Assembly (NCBI RefSeq): GCF_000164135.1
Contig: NZ_GG770558.1
Coordinates: forward strand, 121,271 to 185,270
DNA from: Mycobacterium parascrofulaceum ATCC BAA-614
GTDB taxonomy: Bacteria > Actinomycetota > Actinomycetes > Mycobacteriales > Mycobacteriaceae
Length of the DNA stretch: 64,000 nt
Direction: 5' to 3'
Shown here: piece by piece, positions 17,444-26,421 of the stretch
How positions within the stretch are numbered: position 1 is the stretch's first letter
How the letters are laid out: each line of letters opens with the position of its first letter
Position numbers and translations under genes: made by a program
The notes under the pieces: model-generated
What the model was told of the DNA's origin: nothing
What the model saw: only the letters and a program-made list of their open reading frames with translations
Database searches by the model: none

Positions 17444-19024
17444 TCATCGCGGCAGCCTGCGCGCGTCCAGGGCGCCGAACAGGCCGTCGGCGCGGTTCCA
17501 CCCGTCGGCCAGCCGCCCCGCGGCGTCGCGCCGCCCGGACGCCAGCGCCCCGGCGATCTCGCGGGTCGCGTGGGCGTGCAGGTGGGCGCGGTAGCGCGCG
17601 TAGTCGGCGGCCGAGTCCTTGCTGACCATGAACGGCCAGTCGCTGGACACCGTGAGCAGGGTCTCGCGCAGGATCTGGTCGGCCACGTGATCGCGGGGGA
17701 GCGGCCCGTCCAGCGACGCCCGCTGCGCCAGCGCCTTGTCGACCGTGGTCAGCGCCGTGTCCACCACCTCGGTGTTGAGCTGGACGAGATCGGCCACCTT
17801 GTCGCCCGCCCACACCTGCCAGTCCTTGCCCGAACCCCACGAGCTGGGCGGCAACGCCACCGCGGACCCGACCAACCCGTCGGCGATGGCGTCGGTCAGC
17901 GTGCCCACCCGCACGCCCGCCGCCGGCATGGCCCGCAGCACCCGCTGCAGCCACGTCGGCCCCTCGTACCACCAGTGGCCGAACAGCTCCGTGTCGAACG
18001 CGGCGACCACATGCGCGGGCCGCCCGATCCGCTCGGATTCGCTCGCCAGCCGGTTGCGGACCACGCCCACGAAGTCGTCGACGTGCGTGTCGACCGCGTG
18101 GTCGGCGCGCTCGGGATCGTAGGGCGCCTTGGCATCCGAGGGCACGTTGCGGCCGGTCACCCGCGCCGGCTTCAGCCCGGTGAGGTGGTCATAGGTGTGG
18201 AAGTCGCGGTAGGCGGCGTGCCCCGGATAGCCCGACTTGGGTGACCACACCCGATAGCTCACCTGCAGGTCGCGCCCGAAGGCGACCACGTCGGTGTCAC
18301 CGACGGGCCGGCCCAGCGCGGTGTCGCCGTGCAACGACGGGCCGTCGACCATGAAGTGGCTGACGCCCGCGGCGGCGTAGTCGCGTTCCATGCCGGGGGC
18401 ATAGGCGCATTCCGGGGCCCAGATCCCGCCCGGTCGATGCGCGATCCGCTGCTGCGCGTCGGCCAGCCCCTCGCGCAGGGCGAACTCGCGAAGCCGCGGA
18501 GTGAGCAACGGCTGGAACGGGTGGGCCAGCGGACCGCCGAGCAGTTCCACCGTGCCGGCGTCGATCAGGCGCCGCAACAGTGGGCTGCCGCCGTGCCGCC
18601 AGTGTGTGGCGAACTCTTCCAGCGCCCGATCGGCCTCCGCGCACTCGCGAATGCCCAAGGCGCGCAGTGCCTCCGGGGTGCACGCCTGGTAGCCCGCCGA
18701 CCTCGACCGGGGGGCCGACCGCACGCTGGCGGCCTCGGCTGCGCGCAGTCGCCAGTTGGCCAGCCAGTGGTGCATGCCGTCGAGGCAGTACGGGTCGTCG
18801 AGCTGCGCGTTCACCACGGGGGTGACACCCAGCGTGAGCAGCCCGCGGCGGTCCTCGTCGGCCAGCGTGGTCAGCACCCGCATCAGCGGGAGATAGGCCG
18901 CCGCCCAGGATTGGTAGAGCCACTCCTCGCCGACCGGCCAGCGGCCATGATGGGCCAGCCACGGCAGGTGGGTGTGCAGCACCAGGGTGAACATGCCGGG
19001 CACCCGGTCGCGCGAAGTGGTCAC
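17444..19024 (-). CDS. GH57 family glucan branching-type enzyme, Rv3031 orthologue
   Basis: 526 aa, matching the length I recall for Rv3031. GH57 conserved regions are visible: HTHLPW at residues 17-22, GIWAPECAYAPG with the catalytic Glu, and AFDTELFGHWWYEG with the catalytic Asp; the C-terminal part is the helical DUF1957 region. GH57 branching enzymes make alpha-1,6 branches; in mycobacteria this protein is linked to MGLP synthesis. The GTG at 19024 is chosen because it overlaps the stop of the methyltransferase gene by 4 nt (GTGA) and yields the family length; the frame is open further upstream only as an overlap. Confidence 0.88.
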   Translation of the reverse strand: MTTSRDRVPGMFTLVLHTHLPWLAHHGRWPVGEEWLYQSWAAAYLPLMRVLTTLADEDRRGLLTLGVTPVVNAQLDDPYCLDGMHHWLANWRLRAAEAASVRSAPRSRSAGYQACTPEALRALGIRECAEADRALEEFATHWRHGGSPLLRRLIDAGTVELLGGPLAHPFQPLLTPRLREFALREGLADAQQRIAHRPGGIWAPECAYAPGMERDYAAAGVSHFMVDGPSLHGDTALGRPVGDTDVVAFGRDLQVSYRVWSPKSGYPGHAAYRDFHTYDHLTGLKPARVTGRNVPSDAKAPYDPERADHAVDTHVDDFVGVVRNRLASESERIGRPAHVVAAFDTELFGHWWYEGPTWLQRVLRAMPAAGVRVGTLTDAIADGLVGSAVALPPSSWGSGKDWQVWAGDKVADLVQLNTEVVDTALTTVDKALAQRASLDGPLPRDHVADQILRETLLTVSSDWPFMVSKDSAADYARYRAHLHAHATREIAGALASGRRDAAGRLADGWNRADGLFGALDARRLPR

Positions 19025-19839
19025 GGCGCTACCGCGATCGCGATCAGGTCCAGGCTGTCGTCGACGTCGCGCCCGCCGCTCTCCACGATCTCGAAGTCGT
19101 CGCACGTGACGGCGGCGACGTCCGCGGCCAGGCCGGGCGGCCACGGCACCCCCTCGTCGCTGGCCAACGCCAATGCGATCTGCGCGTCGATGATCGAGCC
19201 GCCGTGGCGGGCGTCCATCTCGCGGAGCCGCGGACCGTGGAACAGCCCGCTGACCGAGACCTCGCGAAAGCCCGCGTCGACCAGCAACTCGGTCAGCTCG
19301 GCGGCGTTGAGCTCGCGGGTGTGGAACGGGTTGATCGGGGTGTCGCGGCCCGGGGAGAAGGTGATCCGGTTGGGTGTGGACACCATCAGCAACCCGCCGC
19401 GCCGCAGCACCCGCGCGCACTCCGCGACGAATTGTGCTTGATCCCACAGGTGCTCGATGACTTGGAAGTTGACCACAACGTCCACCGACGCGTCGGGCAG
19501 CGGCAGCTCGGCCAGGTTCGCCCGCGTGACCTCGACCCGCGGGTAGCGGGCGCGCACGTGGGCCACGGCGGCCTCGTCGTAATCCACCGCCACCACGCGG
19601 CGCGCGACGCCGGCGATCAGGTCGGCGCCGTACCCCTCGCCGCAGCCCGCCTCGAGCACCTCCCGGCCCGCGCACCGCCCGGCCAGTCGCTGGTAGACGA
19701 CCTCGTGGCGGCGAAACCAGTAGTTTTCGATGTCCAGGCCGGGGACGGTGCGCTCGCCGGTCAGCGTCAGCACCGCGTCAGCCGCCGGCAAGGGATCGCC
19801 GTGGCTGTGCCGGGGGACGTCGGGGACGGTTGCGCTCAT
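19021..19839 (-). CDS. SAM-dependent methyltransferase, Rv3030 orthologue
   Basis: 272 aa. Class I SAM motif VLEAGCGEGYGADLI near residue 62, acidic VVAVDYDE after strand 2, and NFQVIEHLWDQ as motif IV. Rv3030 methylates sugars during MGLP synthesis and sits with the GH57 and GT4 genes exactly as here. It is the promoter-proximal gene of the three; the 225-nt region to etfB is divergent and should contain promoters for both directions. Substrate assignment rests on synteny. Confidence 0.87.
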   Translation of the reverse strand: MSATVPDVPRHSHGDPLPAADAVLTLTGERTVPGLDIENYWFRRHEVVYQRLAGRCAGREVLEAGCGEGYGADLIAGVARRVVAVDYDEAAVAHVRARYPRVEVTRANLAELPLPDASVDVVVNFQVIEHLWDQAQFVAECARVLRRGGLLMVSTPNRITFSPGRDTPINPFHTRELNAAELTELLVDAGFREVSVSGLFHGPRLREMDARHGGSIIDAQIALALASDEGVPWPPGLAADVAAVTCDDFEIVESGGRDVDDSLDLIAIAVAP

Positions 19840-19968
19840 CGCATAGGCAGGCTAACGCGAAGTGTCGGATTCGCGAACCGCGAGCGGCGCGCCCGCGGTT
19901 GCCCAGGGTAGACGGCCCGCAAGAACGTGCACTACGACCAGCTATGGTGTGAAGGCAGACCGCACAAA

Positions 19969-19984
19969 GTTACCGGGTAGTAAC
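19969..19984. promoter_or_regulatory. Palindrome GTTAC-N6-GTAAC upstream of etfBA
   Basis: A 16-bp inverted repeat with perfect 5-bp arms, 80 nt before the etfB start and 130 nt before the divergent methyltransferase gene. Arrangement and position suit a TetR-type operator for fatty-acid oxidation genes, but I cannot name the regulator and short palindromes occur by chance. Confidence 0.35.
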
Positions 19985-20064
19985 ACGGCTGTGCGTAGCT
20001 AATCGCGTACCGAGGTTTCGCAGTCGACGCTGCGGGGCCCCTTCGAGGAGGACGAACCACACCC

Positions 20065-20856
20065 ATGACGAACATCGTGGTCCTGATAAAGCAGGTCCCA
20101 GACACCTGGTCGGAGCGCAAGCTGAACGACGGCGATTACACGCTGGACCGCGAGGCCGCCGACGCGGTGCTGGACGAGATCAACGAGCGCGCAGTAGAAG
20201 AGGCCCTGCAGATCCGTGAGCGGGAGGGTGGCGAGGGCTCGGTGACCGTGCTGACCGCCGGCCCCGAGCGGGCGACCGAGGCGATCCGCAAGGCCCTGTC
20301 GATGGGCGCCGACAAGGCCGTCCACCTCAAGGACGACGGCATGCACGGCTCCTGCGTCGTGCAGACCGCGTGGGCGCTGGCGCGCGCGCTGGGCACGATC
20401 GAGGGCACCGAGCTCGTCATCGCCGGTAACGAGTCCACCGACGGCTCGGGCGGGGCGGTACCGGCCATCATCGCCGAGTACCTCGGCCTGCCGCAGCTGA
20501 CCCACCTGCGCAAGCTGTCCCTCGAGGGCGGCAAGGTCACCGGTGAGCGCGAGACGGACGAGGGCGTGTTCACGCTCGAGGCGTCGCTGCCCGCGGTGGT
20601 GAGCGTGACCGAGAAGATCAACGAGCCGCGCTTCCCCTCCTTCAAGGGCATCATGGCCGCGAAGAAGAAAGAGGTCACGGTGCTGACCCTGGCCGAGATC
20701 GGCGTCGAAGGCGACGAGGTCGGGCTGGACAACGCCGGGTCGACGGTGCTGTCGTCGACGCCGAAGCCGCCGAAGACCGCTGGTGAGAAGGTCACCGACG
20801 AGGGCGAGGGCGGCAACCAGATCGCCCAGTACCTGGTCGGCCAGAAGATCATCTAA
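20065..20856 (+). CDS. etfB: Electron transfer flavoprotein beta subunit
   Basis: 263 aa; starts MTNIVVLIKQVPDTWSERKL, a typical EtfB N-terminus, and contains the AMP-binding region ADKAVHLKDDGMHGSC and the interface loop EKINEPRFPSFKGIMAAKKKEV that contacts acyl-CoA dehydrogenases. It forms a heterodimer with EtfA to carry electrons from acyl-CoA dehydrogenases to the membrane quinone pool. GAGGAGG lies 13 nt before the ATG. Thirty-seven nt separate it from etfA. Orthologue of Rv3029c (fixA). Confidence 0.93.
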   Translation: MTNIVVLIKQVPDTWSERKLNDGDYTLDREAADAVLDEINERAVEEALQIREREGGEGSVTVLTAGPERATEAIRKALSMGADKAVHLKDDGMHGSCVVQTAWALARALGTIEGTELVIAGNESTDGSGGAVPAIIAEYLGLPQLTHLRKLSLEGGKVTGERETDEGVFTLEASLPAVVSVTEKINEPRFPSFKGIMAAKKKEVTVLTLAEIGVEGDEVGLDNAGSTVLSSTPKPPKTAGEKVTDEGEGGNQIAQYLVGQKII

Positions 20857-20893
20857 GACGAGCACATCCCACAGACGAGAAGAGCGATAAACC

Positions 20894-21850
20894 ATGGCTG
20901 AAGTTTTGGTGCTCGTTGAGCACGCCGAAGGCGCACTGAAGAAGGTCACCTCCGAACTGATCACCGCCGCCCGCGCGCTGGGCGAGCCGTCCGCCGTCGT
21001 GGTCGGCAAGCCGGGAACGGCCGCGCCGCTGACCGACGGGCTGAAGGAGGCCGGCGCCGCCAAGATCTACGTTGCGGAGTCGGACGACGCCGAGAACTAC
21101 CTGATCACCCCGGTGGTCGACGTGCTGGCATCGCTGGCCGAGTCGAACGCGCCCGCCGCCGTGCTGTTGTCCGCCAACGCCGACGGCAAGGAGGTCGCGG
21201 GCCGGCTCGCCGCCCGGATCGGATCCGGCCTGCTGGTCGACGTGGTGGGCGTCCAGGACGGCAACAAGTTCGTGCACTCCATCTTCGGTGGCGCGTTCAC
21301 CGTCGAGGCGCAGGCCAACGGCGACACCCCGGTCGTCACGGTGCGCGGGGGCGCGATCGACGCCGAGCCGCAGGCCGCCGCCGGCGAGCAGGTCACCGTC
21401 GAGGTGCCGGCGGCCGCCGAGAACGCCACCAAGATCACCGCGCGCGAGCCGGCGGTCGCCGGCGACCGCCCGGAGCTGACCGAGGCCACCATCGTGGTGT
21501 CCGGCGGCCGCGGTGTGGGCAGCGCGGACAACTTCCACGTGGTCGAGGAGCTGGCCGACTCGCTCGGCGGTGCCGTCGGTGCGTCGCGCGCCGCCGTCGA
21601 CTCCGGCTACTACCCGGGCCAGTTCCAGGTCGGCCAGACCGGCAAGACGGTGTCGCCGCAGCTGTACATCGCGCTGGGCATCTCCGGCGCGATCCAGCAC
21701 CGCGCCGGCATGCAGACCTCGAAGACGATCGTCGCCGTCAACAAGGACGAGGAGGCGCCGATCTTCGAGATCGCCGACTACGGCGTGGTCGGTGACCTGT
21801 TCAAGGTCGCCCCGCAGCTGACCGACGCCATCAAGCAGCGCAAGGGCTGA
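20894..21850 (+). CDS. etfA: Electron transfer flavoprotein alpha subunit
   Basis: 318 aa, the length of Rv3028c (fixB). The N-terminal domain begins [18 protein letters not shown]; the FAD-binding C-terminal domain carries [35 protein letters not shown] (shown as QVGQTGKTV and [10 protein letters not shown]) and INTDPEAPIF-like [20 protein letters not shown]. It binds FAD and passes electrons from fatty-acid oxidation to ETF:quinone oxidoreductase. Followed by a strong GC hairpin, so the operon probably ends here. Confidence 0.93.
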   Translation: MAEVLVLVEHAEGALKKVTSELITAARALGEPSAVVVGKPGTAAPLTDGLKEAGAAKIYVAESDDAENYLITPVVDVLASLAESNAPAAVLLSANADGKEVAGRLAARIGSGLLVDVVGVQDGNKFVHSIFGGAFTVEAQANGDTPVVTVRGGAIDAEPQAAAGEQVTVEVPAAAENATKITAREPAVAGDRPELTEATIVVSGGRGVGSADNFHVVEELADSLGGAVGASRAAVDSGYYPGQFQVGQTGKTVSPQLYIALGISGAIQHRAGMQTSKTIVAVNKDEEAPIFEIADYGVVGDLFKVAPQLTDAIKQRKG

Positions 21851-21865
21851 GTTCGTCTCGGCCAT

Positions 21866-21895
21866 GAGCCCCCGGCGCCCCGGTGCCGGGGGCTC
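21866..21895 (+). terminator. GC-rich hairpin after etfA
   Basis: Perfect 11-bp stem, GAGCCCCCGGC at 21866-21876 and GCCGGGGGCTC at 21885-21895, with an 8-nt loop, 15 nt behind the etfA stop. No T-run follows, as is usual for mycobacterial intrinsic or Rho-assisted terminators. It also lies before the end of the convergent SRPBCC gene and may work in both directions. Confidence 0.6.
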
Positions 21896-21936
21896 GAGCG
21901 TATTCGGGCGGTCCTAAGCGCTAATCCCGAAGCTGA

Positions 21937-22329
21937 CTACCGCGCCCCGGTCAGCATCGCGTCGATGCGCCGCAACGCCGTCGCGCACACCGTCAGATAC
22001 GGCGCCGCCCACCACGGAGCGGCCATGCCGACTCGCGCCCCGTCGCCGATGGGGTCGACCCAGTGACGCGTCGCGGGAATTCCGGCCACCTCCCATGCCC
22101 ATCGGCGCCCCGGCTCGAAGTCGGTGACGACGAACGGCACCGGCACCAGCAGCGACGTCTGAACCACACCGGTCGCCCCCAGCGCCAATTCGGTGTGGGG
22201 TTCGTCGAGCCGTGCTCCCCGGATCGTCGGGCCCCACTTCGGCCAGGCGTCCAGGTCGACCAGCAGGCCCCAGACCGCCGCCGGGGGCGCGTCGACCGCG
22301 CGGTCCACGGTAAGCATCATTCCTTCCAT
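21937..22329 (-). CDS. SRPBCC (START/polyketide-cyclase-like) protein
   Basis: 130 aa. Opening LTVDRAVDAPPAAVWGLLVDLDAWPKWGPTI, given as LTVDRAVDAPPAAVW and LVDLDAWPKW, is a hallmark of polyketide_cyc2/SRPBCC proteins; the middle contains VVTDFEPGRRWAWEVAGIP. The fold binds hydrophobic ligands in a central cavity; no substrate can be deduced. Starts at 22329 or 22320 (second Met) are equally plausible. It lies 13 nt behind a small zinc-ribbon-like gene on the same strand and is probably co-transcribed. Confidence 0.75.
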   Translation of the reverse strand: MEGMMLTVDRAVDAPPAAVWGLLVDLDAWPKWGPTIRGARLDEPHTELALGATGVVQTSLLVPVPFVVTDFEPGRRWAWEVAGIPATRHWVDPIGDGARVGMAAPWWAAPYLTVCATALRRIDAMLTGAR

Positions 22330-22342
22330 CTGTGGGCGGGTG

Positions 22343-22663
22343 TCAATCGGGCGTCGCGCGCCGCACCGGGGCCGGCTCGCCGCCGTCGCGGGCGCTCAAA
22401 CGGGCCAGTGCGGCACGGGCTTTCGATGCCTCGCCGCAGGTGGCGTGCGCGCGTTCCCGGGCGATGCGCGCCTTTTCGCGCGCCTCTCGCGCCCGCGCAA
22501 TGGCATCTCCCAGCCCAGGCACGGCCACCGTCTCGTCGGCGACGCGGCGTCGGGCGCGGGCGCGGTGGGATTTCTGCCGGCAGGCCGCGCTGCAGTAGCG
22601 CGCGTCCGCGCGGCCGTAGAACGCAGTGCCGCATTCCCAGCACTGCAATCGGCGGGCGACCAT
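22343..22663 (-). CDS. Small zinc-ribbon-like protein
   Basis: 106 aa. Residues 8-28 contain four Cys spaced C8-x2-C11 and C24-x3-C28 (LQCWECGTAF ... RYCSAACRQK), a plausible zinc knuckle at the N-terminus; the rest is a long, Arg/Ala-rich amphipathic helix (about residues 45-95) that may be coiled coil. Similar short proteins are conserved in mycobacteria without assigned function. Divergent from the histidine kinase gene. Confidence 0.65.
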   Translation of the reverse strand: MVARRLQCWECGTAFYGRADARYCSAACRQKSHRARARRRVADETVAVPGLGDAIARAREAREKARIARERAHATCGEASKARAALARLSARDGGEPAPVRRATPD

Positions 22664-22851
22664 AACGGCATGTTACGCCTATTCGTAACGCATAGCAACT
22701 ATGGCGCCTTGCCGTCTTTCCGCTGCTAGAGTGGCTTTCACCGGCGGAATGAGGAGAAATCCCGACAGGGATTCGGCACGTACAGCAAACAATTTGGAGC
22801 GGCTCGGACTTGGGCGTCCGGACGCCGGGCACAGTCGGGAAAGGTCGGGAC

Positions 22852-24561
22852 ATGGGCGAGAAGCCGGGGACATCGGTTTTCGGGCTGCGTCAACCCGACT
22901 TCCTGATCCGGATGCACGAGCAACTCGACGAGTTGGTCGCCGAACGTCAGCAGATGGGACAACTGCTGCAGGTGGCAATCGAGATCGGCTCCGACCTCGA
23001 GCTCGACGCGATCTTGCACCGCATCGTGGCCGCCGCGATCGGCATGACGGGTGCCCGCTACGGCGCCATCGGCGTCTGGGGGCCGGAGGGGACCTTGACC
23101 TCCTTCGTGCACAGCGGGATGGATCCCGACACGGTGGCGCTGGTCGGCCACCTGCCGGTGGGCAAAGGGGTGCTCGGCGCCCTCCGCGACCGCACCGAGC
23201 CGCTGCGCCTGAGCCGGCTGACGGACCACCCGAGCGCCGTGGGGTTCCCGGAGCACCATCCACCGATGCAGGCCTTCCTCGGCATGCCCGTCATCATCCG
23301 CGGCGCGGTGTACGGCAGCCTCTACGTCACCGACGACCGGCCCGGGCGCGGCTTCTGCGAGGCCGACGAAATCACCGTGCGGGCGCTGGCGTCGGCGGCA
23401 TCGGTGGCCATCGACAACGCCCGGCTGTTCGACCGGGTGCGCGCGGGCGCCCGATGGACCGACGCCAGCCGCGAGATCAGCACCGCCCTGCTCTCCGAGT
23501 CGTACCCGGATGTACGACCGCTGCAGTTGATCGCCGAACGCGCGGCGGAGCTGACGGACGCCGAGCAGGCGATCGTCCTGGTCCCCGCCGACCCCGACCA
23601 GCCCAGCGATGAGGTGGACCGCCTGGTCGTGTCCGCGGCGGTCGGGTTGCACGCCAAGAGGGTTCTCGGACAAGAGGTTCCGGTGCGGGGATCCACCAGC
23701 GGCGAGGTGTTCCGGTCCGGCCGGCCCCTGCTCACCGAGACGTTTCGCCGCCCCATCCCCGCGTTCACCGATGTGGGCGAGCGACCCGCGATCCTGATGC
23801 CGCTGACGTCCGACCAGCACACGCTCGGCGTGATCGTGGTGGCCCGCAACACCGACGCCAGCCCGTTCGACGAACAGCATCTGGACCTCGTTCGCGACTT
23901 CGCCGACCACGCCGCAATCGCCCTCACGTTGGCCACCGAGCGACGAAACGCGCGAGACCTGAGCGTGTTGGTCGACCGGGAACGCATCGCCCGCGATCTG
24001 CACGACCAGGTGATCAGCCGCGTCTTCACCGTCGGCATGGACCTGCAGGGCGTCCTCGCCCGCCTCCGCTCACCGGAACTCGCGGCGCGGCTCACCCAAT
24101 CCGTGGACGAATTGCAGGCCGTCATCGAGGACATCCGGCGCACCGTCTTCGATCTGCAGCAGCCGCCGGCCCGGCGGCGCAGTCTCGCCGAGCGGGTCCA
24201 GGACGCGATCGCGCGGCTCACCGACGACGGCAACGAGGGCACCACCCTGCGCATGGCGGGAACGATGACCGCGGTGGGCGACGAACTCGCCGAGCACGCC
24301 GAAGCCGTCGTCAGGGAAGCGCTCGGCAATGCGGTGCGGCACTCGCGCGCCGCGACCATCGCCGTCGAGGTCACCGTCACCGACCAACTGCTCATCGAGA
24401 TCACCGACGACGGGTGCGGGGTCGCACCCGGCCACCGGCGGCGCGGCGGCCTGGACCGGATCGCCCGGCGGGCCAAAGACCTGGGCGGCGATTGCGCGAT
24501 CACCAGTTCGCCCGGCGGCGGCACCCGAGTCCGCTGGAGCGCGCCGCTGCGGAATTCCTGA
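22852..24561 (+). CDS. DevS/DosT-like GAF-domain sensor histidine kinase
   Basis: 569 aa. Two GAF domains (about 40-195 and 215-365), then a HisKA_3 dimerisation domain with ERIARDLHDQVISR (phospho-acceptor His384) and an HATPase with REALGNAVRHS and DDGCGV. In GAF-A the motif PEHHPPMQAFLG matches the region of M. tuberculosis DevS that holds haem ligand H149, so its second His (H136 here) could bind haem and sense O2, NO or CO. The ATG at 22852, with AAAGG 7 nt upstream, is preferred over a TTG at 22810. No response regulator is adjacent, so it is an orphan kinase; cross-talk with DevR is a reasonable guess. Confidence 0.85.
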   Translation: MGEKPGTSVFGLRQPDFLIRMHEQLDELVAERQQMGQLLQVAIEIGSDLELDAILHRIVAAAIGMTGARYGAIGVWGPEGTLTSFVHSGMDPDTVALVGHLPVGKGVLGALRDRTEPLRLSRLTDHPSAVGFPEHHPPMQAFLGMPVIIRGAVYGSLYVTDDRPGRGFCEADEITVRALASAASVAIDNARLFDRVRAGARWTDASREISTALLSESYPDVRPLQLIAERAAELTDAEQAIVLVPADPDQPSDEVDRLVVSAAVGLHAKRVLGQEVPVRGSTSGEVFRSGRPLLTETFRRPIPAFTDVGERPAILMPLTSDQHTLGVIVVARNTDASPFDEQHLDLVRDFADHAAIALTLATERRNARDLSVLVDRERIARDLHDQVISRVFTVGMDLQGVLARLRSPELAARLTQSVDELQAVIEDIRRTVFDLQQPPARRRSLAERVQDAIARLTDDGNEGTTLRMAGTMTAVGDELAEHAEAVVREALGNAVRHSRAATIAVEVTVTDQLLIEITDDGCGVAPGHRRRGGLDRIARRAKDLGGDCAITSSPGGGTRVRWSAPLRNS

Positions 24562-24589
24562 CCCGGGCTCTGGAGGGGGAGCCCGGGTC
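24560..24589 (+). terminator. Hairpin overlapping the histidine-kinase stop codon
   Basis: Perfect 11-bp stem GACCCGGGCTC / GAGCCCGGGTC with an 8-nt loop, beginning inside the TGA of the kinase gene. No T-tract. Probable transcription end for the kinase gene. Confidence 0.5.
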
Positions 24590-24678
24590 CCCCACAACCA
24601 CATCTCGTCACCTGACGTGCACGGACACGTCACAGCCACGATGCCGACTCGCTCATCGACTACGCAACGTTGGTTGAC

Positions 24679-25536
24679 ATGAGCATTGCTTCTGTCCTGA
24701 TTCCCAGCGACAAGTCCGACGAAGCGACGACGGCGTCGTCCGGCGGGCCCCGTTACTCGCTCCTGCTGTCCACCGACGCCGGCATGATCGAGACGGCTCA
24801 GCGGCTCCGGTACGACGTCTTCTCCAGCACGCCCGGCTTCGCCCTGGCGGCGAACGACCACGAACGACGCGACGTCGACAGGTTCGACGAGTACTGCGAC
24901 CACCTGCTCGTCCGCGACGACGGCACCGGCGAACTGGTGGGTTGCTACCGCATGCTGGCCCCGGCGGGCGCCATCGCGGCCGGGGGCCTCTACACCGCGA
25001 CGGAGTTCGACATCCGCGCCTTCGACGCGCTCAGGCCGTCGCTGGTCGAGATGGGGCGCGCGGTGGTGCGCGACGGCCACCGCAACGGCGGCGTGGTGCT
25101 GCTGATGTGGGCGGGAATCCTGGCCTATCTGGATCGCTACGGCTACGACTACGTGACCGGCTGCGTCTCGGTGCCCATCGGCGGTGAGCCCGGCGACCCC
25201 GAAAACGAGGTACCGGGCCGCCAGCTGCGCGGCGTCCGCGACTTCATCCTCGGCCGTCACGCCGCTCCGCCGCAGTACCGGGTGCGACCACACCGGCCGG
25301 TGGTCATCGACGGGACCGCCCTCGACGACATTCCCGCCCCCGCGCGGCCGTCCGTCCCGGCGCTGATGCGCGGCTACCTGCGGCTGGGCGCGCAGGTGTG
25401 CGGTGAGCCCGCCCACGATCCCGACTTCGGGGTGGGCGACTTCTGCGTGCTGCTGGACAAGGGGCGCGCCGATACCCGATATCTCAAGCGACTCCGGTCG
25501 GTATCGGCGGCGTCGCAGCTGGCCGGCGACCGATGA
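24679..25536 (+). CDS. GNAT-type N-acyltransferase (OlsB-like), Rv3027c orthologue
   Basis: 285 aa. Residues about 30-210 form a GNAT acyltransferase fold of the ornithine/hemolysin type: RLRYDVFSSTPGFAL, then RFDEYCDHLLVRDDGTGELVGCYRML (here as FDEYCDHLLVRD and VGCYRML) and FDIRAFDALRPSLVEMGRAVV. This layout is that of OlsB, which transfers 3-hydroxyacyl groups from ACP to ornithine, and of autoinducer-synthase-like proteins. ATG at 24679 is preferred to a TTG nine nt upstream. It overlaps the following PlsC-like gene by 4 nt; the pair looks like an OlsB-OlsA module, though the acceptor amine is not known. Confidence 0.82.
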   Translation: MSIASVLIPSDKSDEATTASSGGPRYSLLLSTDAGMIETAQRLRYDVFSSTPGFALAANDHERRDVDRFDEYCDHLLVRDDGTGELVGCYRMLAPAGAIAAGGLYTATEFDIRAFDALRPSLVEMGRAVVRDGHRNGGVVLLMWAGILAYLDRYGYDYVTGCVSVPIGGEPGDPENEVPGRQLRGVRDFILGRHAAPPQYRVRPHRPVVIDGTALDDIPAPARPSVPALMRGYLRLGAQVCGEPAHDPDFGVGDFCVLLDKGRADTRYLKRLRSVSAASQLAGDR

Positions 25537-26381
25537 ACGCGCCCGCGGGCACCGCGCACTCCTGGCTGCCCCGTGCATCGTGCGACGCCGACTGCGTGGG
25601 CCCCGGCGACGCCGCGGCGTCGCCGCGGCTGCTGGTGGCGCTGCGCGTGACGCTTCGCGTGATGCTCGCGCTGCTGCTGGCACCCGGGGTGGCGCTGCTC
25701 GCGGTGCCGCTGCCGGGCCGGACGCGCGTGCAGCGCATCTATTGCCGGATGGTGCTGCGCTGCTTCGGTATCCGGATCACCGTGACGGGCAGCCCGATCC
25801 GTAACCTGAGCGGGGTCTTGGTGGTCAGCCCGCACATGTCCTGGCTCGACGTCTTCGCGATCGGTTCGGTGTTGCCCGGCTCGTTCGTCGCCCGGGCCGA
25901 CATGTTCACCGGACTCGCCACGGGGATCGTGGCCCGCATCCTGAAGATCATCCCGATCGAGCGGTCCAGTCTGCGGCGGCTGCCCGCCGTGGTGGACACG
26001 GTCGCTCGCCGGCTGCACGGCGGCCAAACGGTCGTGTGCTTCCCGGAGGGCACCACCTGGTGCGGCCGGGACGGCGGGGCGTTCTACCCGGCGATGTTCC
26101 AGGCCGCGATCGACGCCGGCCGTCCGGTACAGCCGCTTCGGCTGACCTACCACCACGCCGACGGCTCCGTCTCGACGGTGCCGGCCTTCGTCGGCGACGA
26201 GACACTCTTCGGCTCCATCCGCAGGCTGCTCACCGTGCGGCGCACGCTGGCGCGGGTGCACGTCGAATCCCTGCAGCTCCCGGGGACCGATCGGCGAGCC
26301 CTGGCGAGCCGCTGCCAGTCGGTGTTGGGCGCCCGGGCGGGCCGGCCCGCAGCTCACGGGCCCGTGCTGGTCGCCTCCTAG
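25533..26381 (+). CDS. PlsC-like 1-acyl-glycerophosphate acyltransferase (OlsA-like), Rv3026c orthologue
   Basis: 282 aa. Catalytic motif [13 protein letters not shown] provides H-x4-[21 protein letters not shown] is the phosphate-binding block (F-P-E-G-T). A hydrophobic segment at about residues 35-60 anchors it to the membrane. The family moves an acyl chain from acyl-ACP/CoA to a lysolipid hydroxyl. Translational coupling (ATGA) to the GNAT gene suggests both act on the same lipid, as OlsB and OlsA do in ornithine lipid synthesis. Confidence 0.85.
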   Translation: MNAPAGTAHSWLPRASCDADCVGPGDAAASPRLLVALRVTLRVMLALLLAPGVALLAVPLPGRTRVQRIYCRMVLRCFGIRITVTGSPIRNLSGVLVVSPHMSWLDVFAIGSVLPGSFVARADMFTGLATGIVARILKIIPIERSSLRRLPAVVDTVARRLHGGQTVVCFPEGTTWCGRDGGAFYPAMFQAAIDAGRPVQPLRLTYHHADGSVSTVPAFVGDETLFGSIRRLLTVRRTLARVHVESLQLPGTDRRALASRCQSVLGARAGRPAAHGPVLVAS

Positions 26382-26421
26382 CGCTGGACGCCCTTCACCT
26401 GCCGGTATCGTGGGTCGGGTC

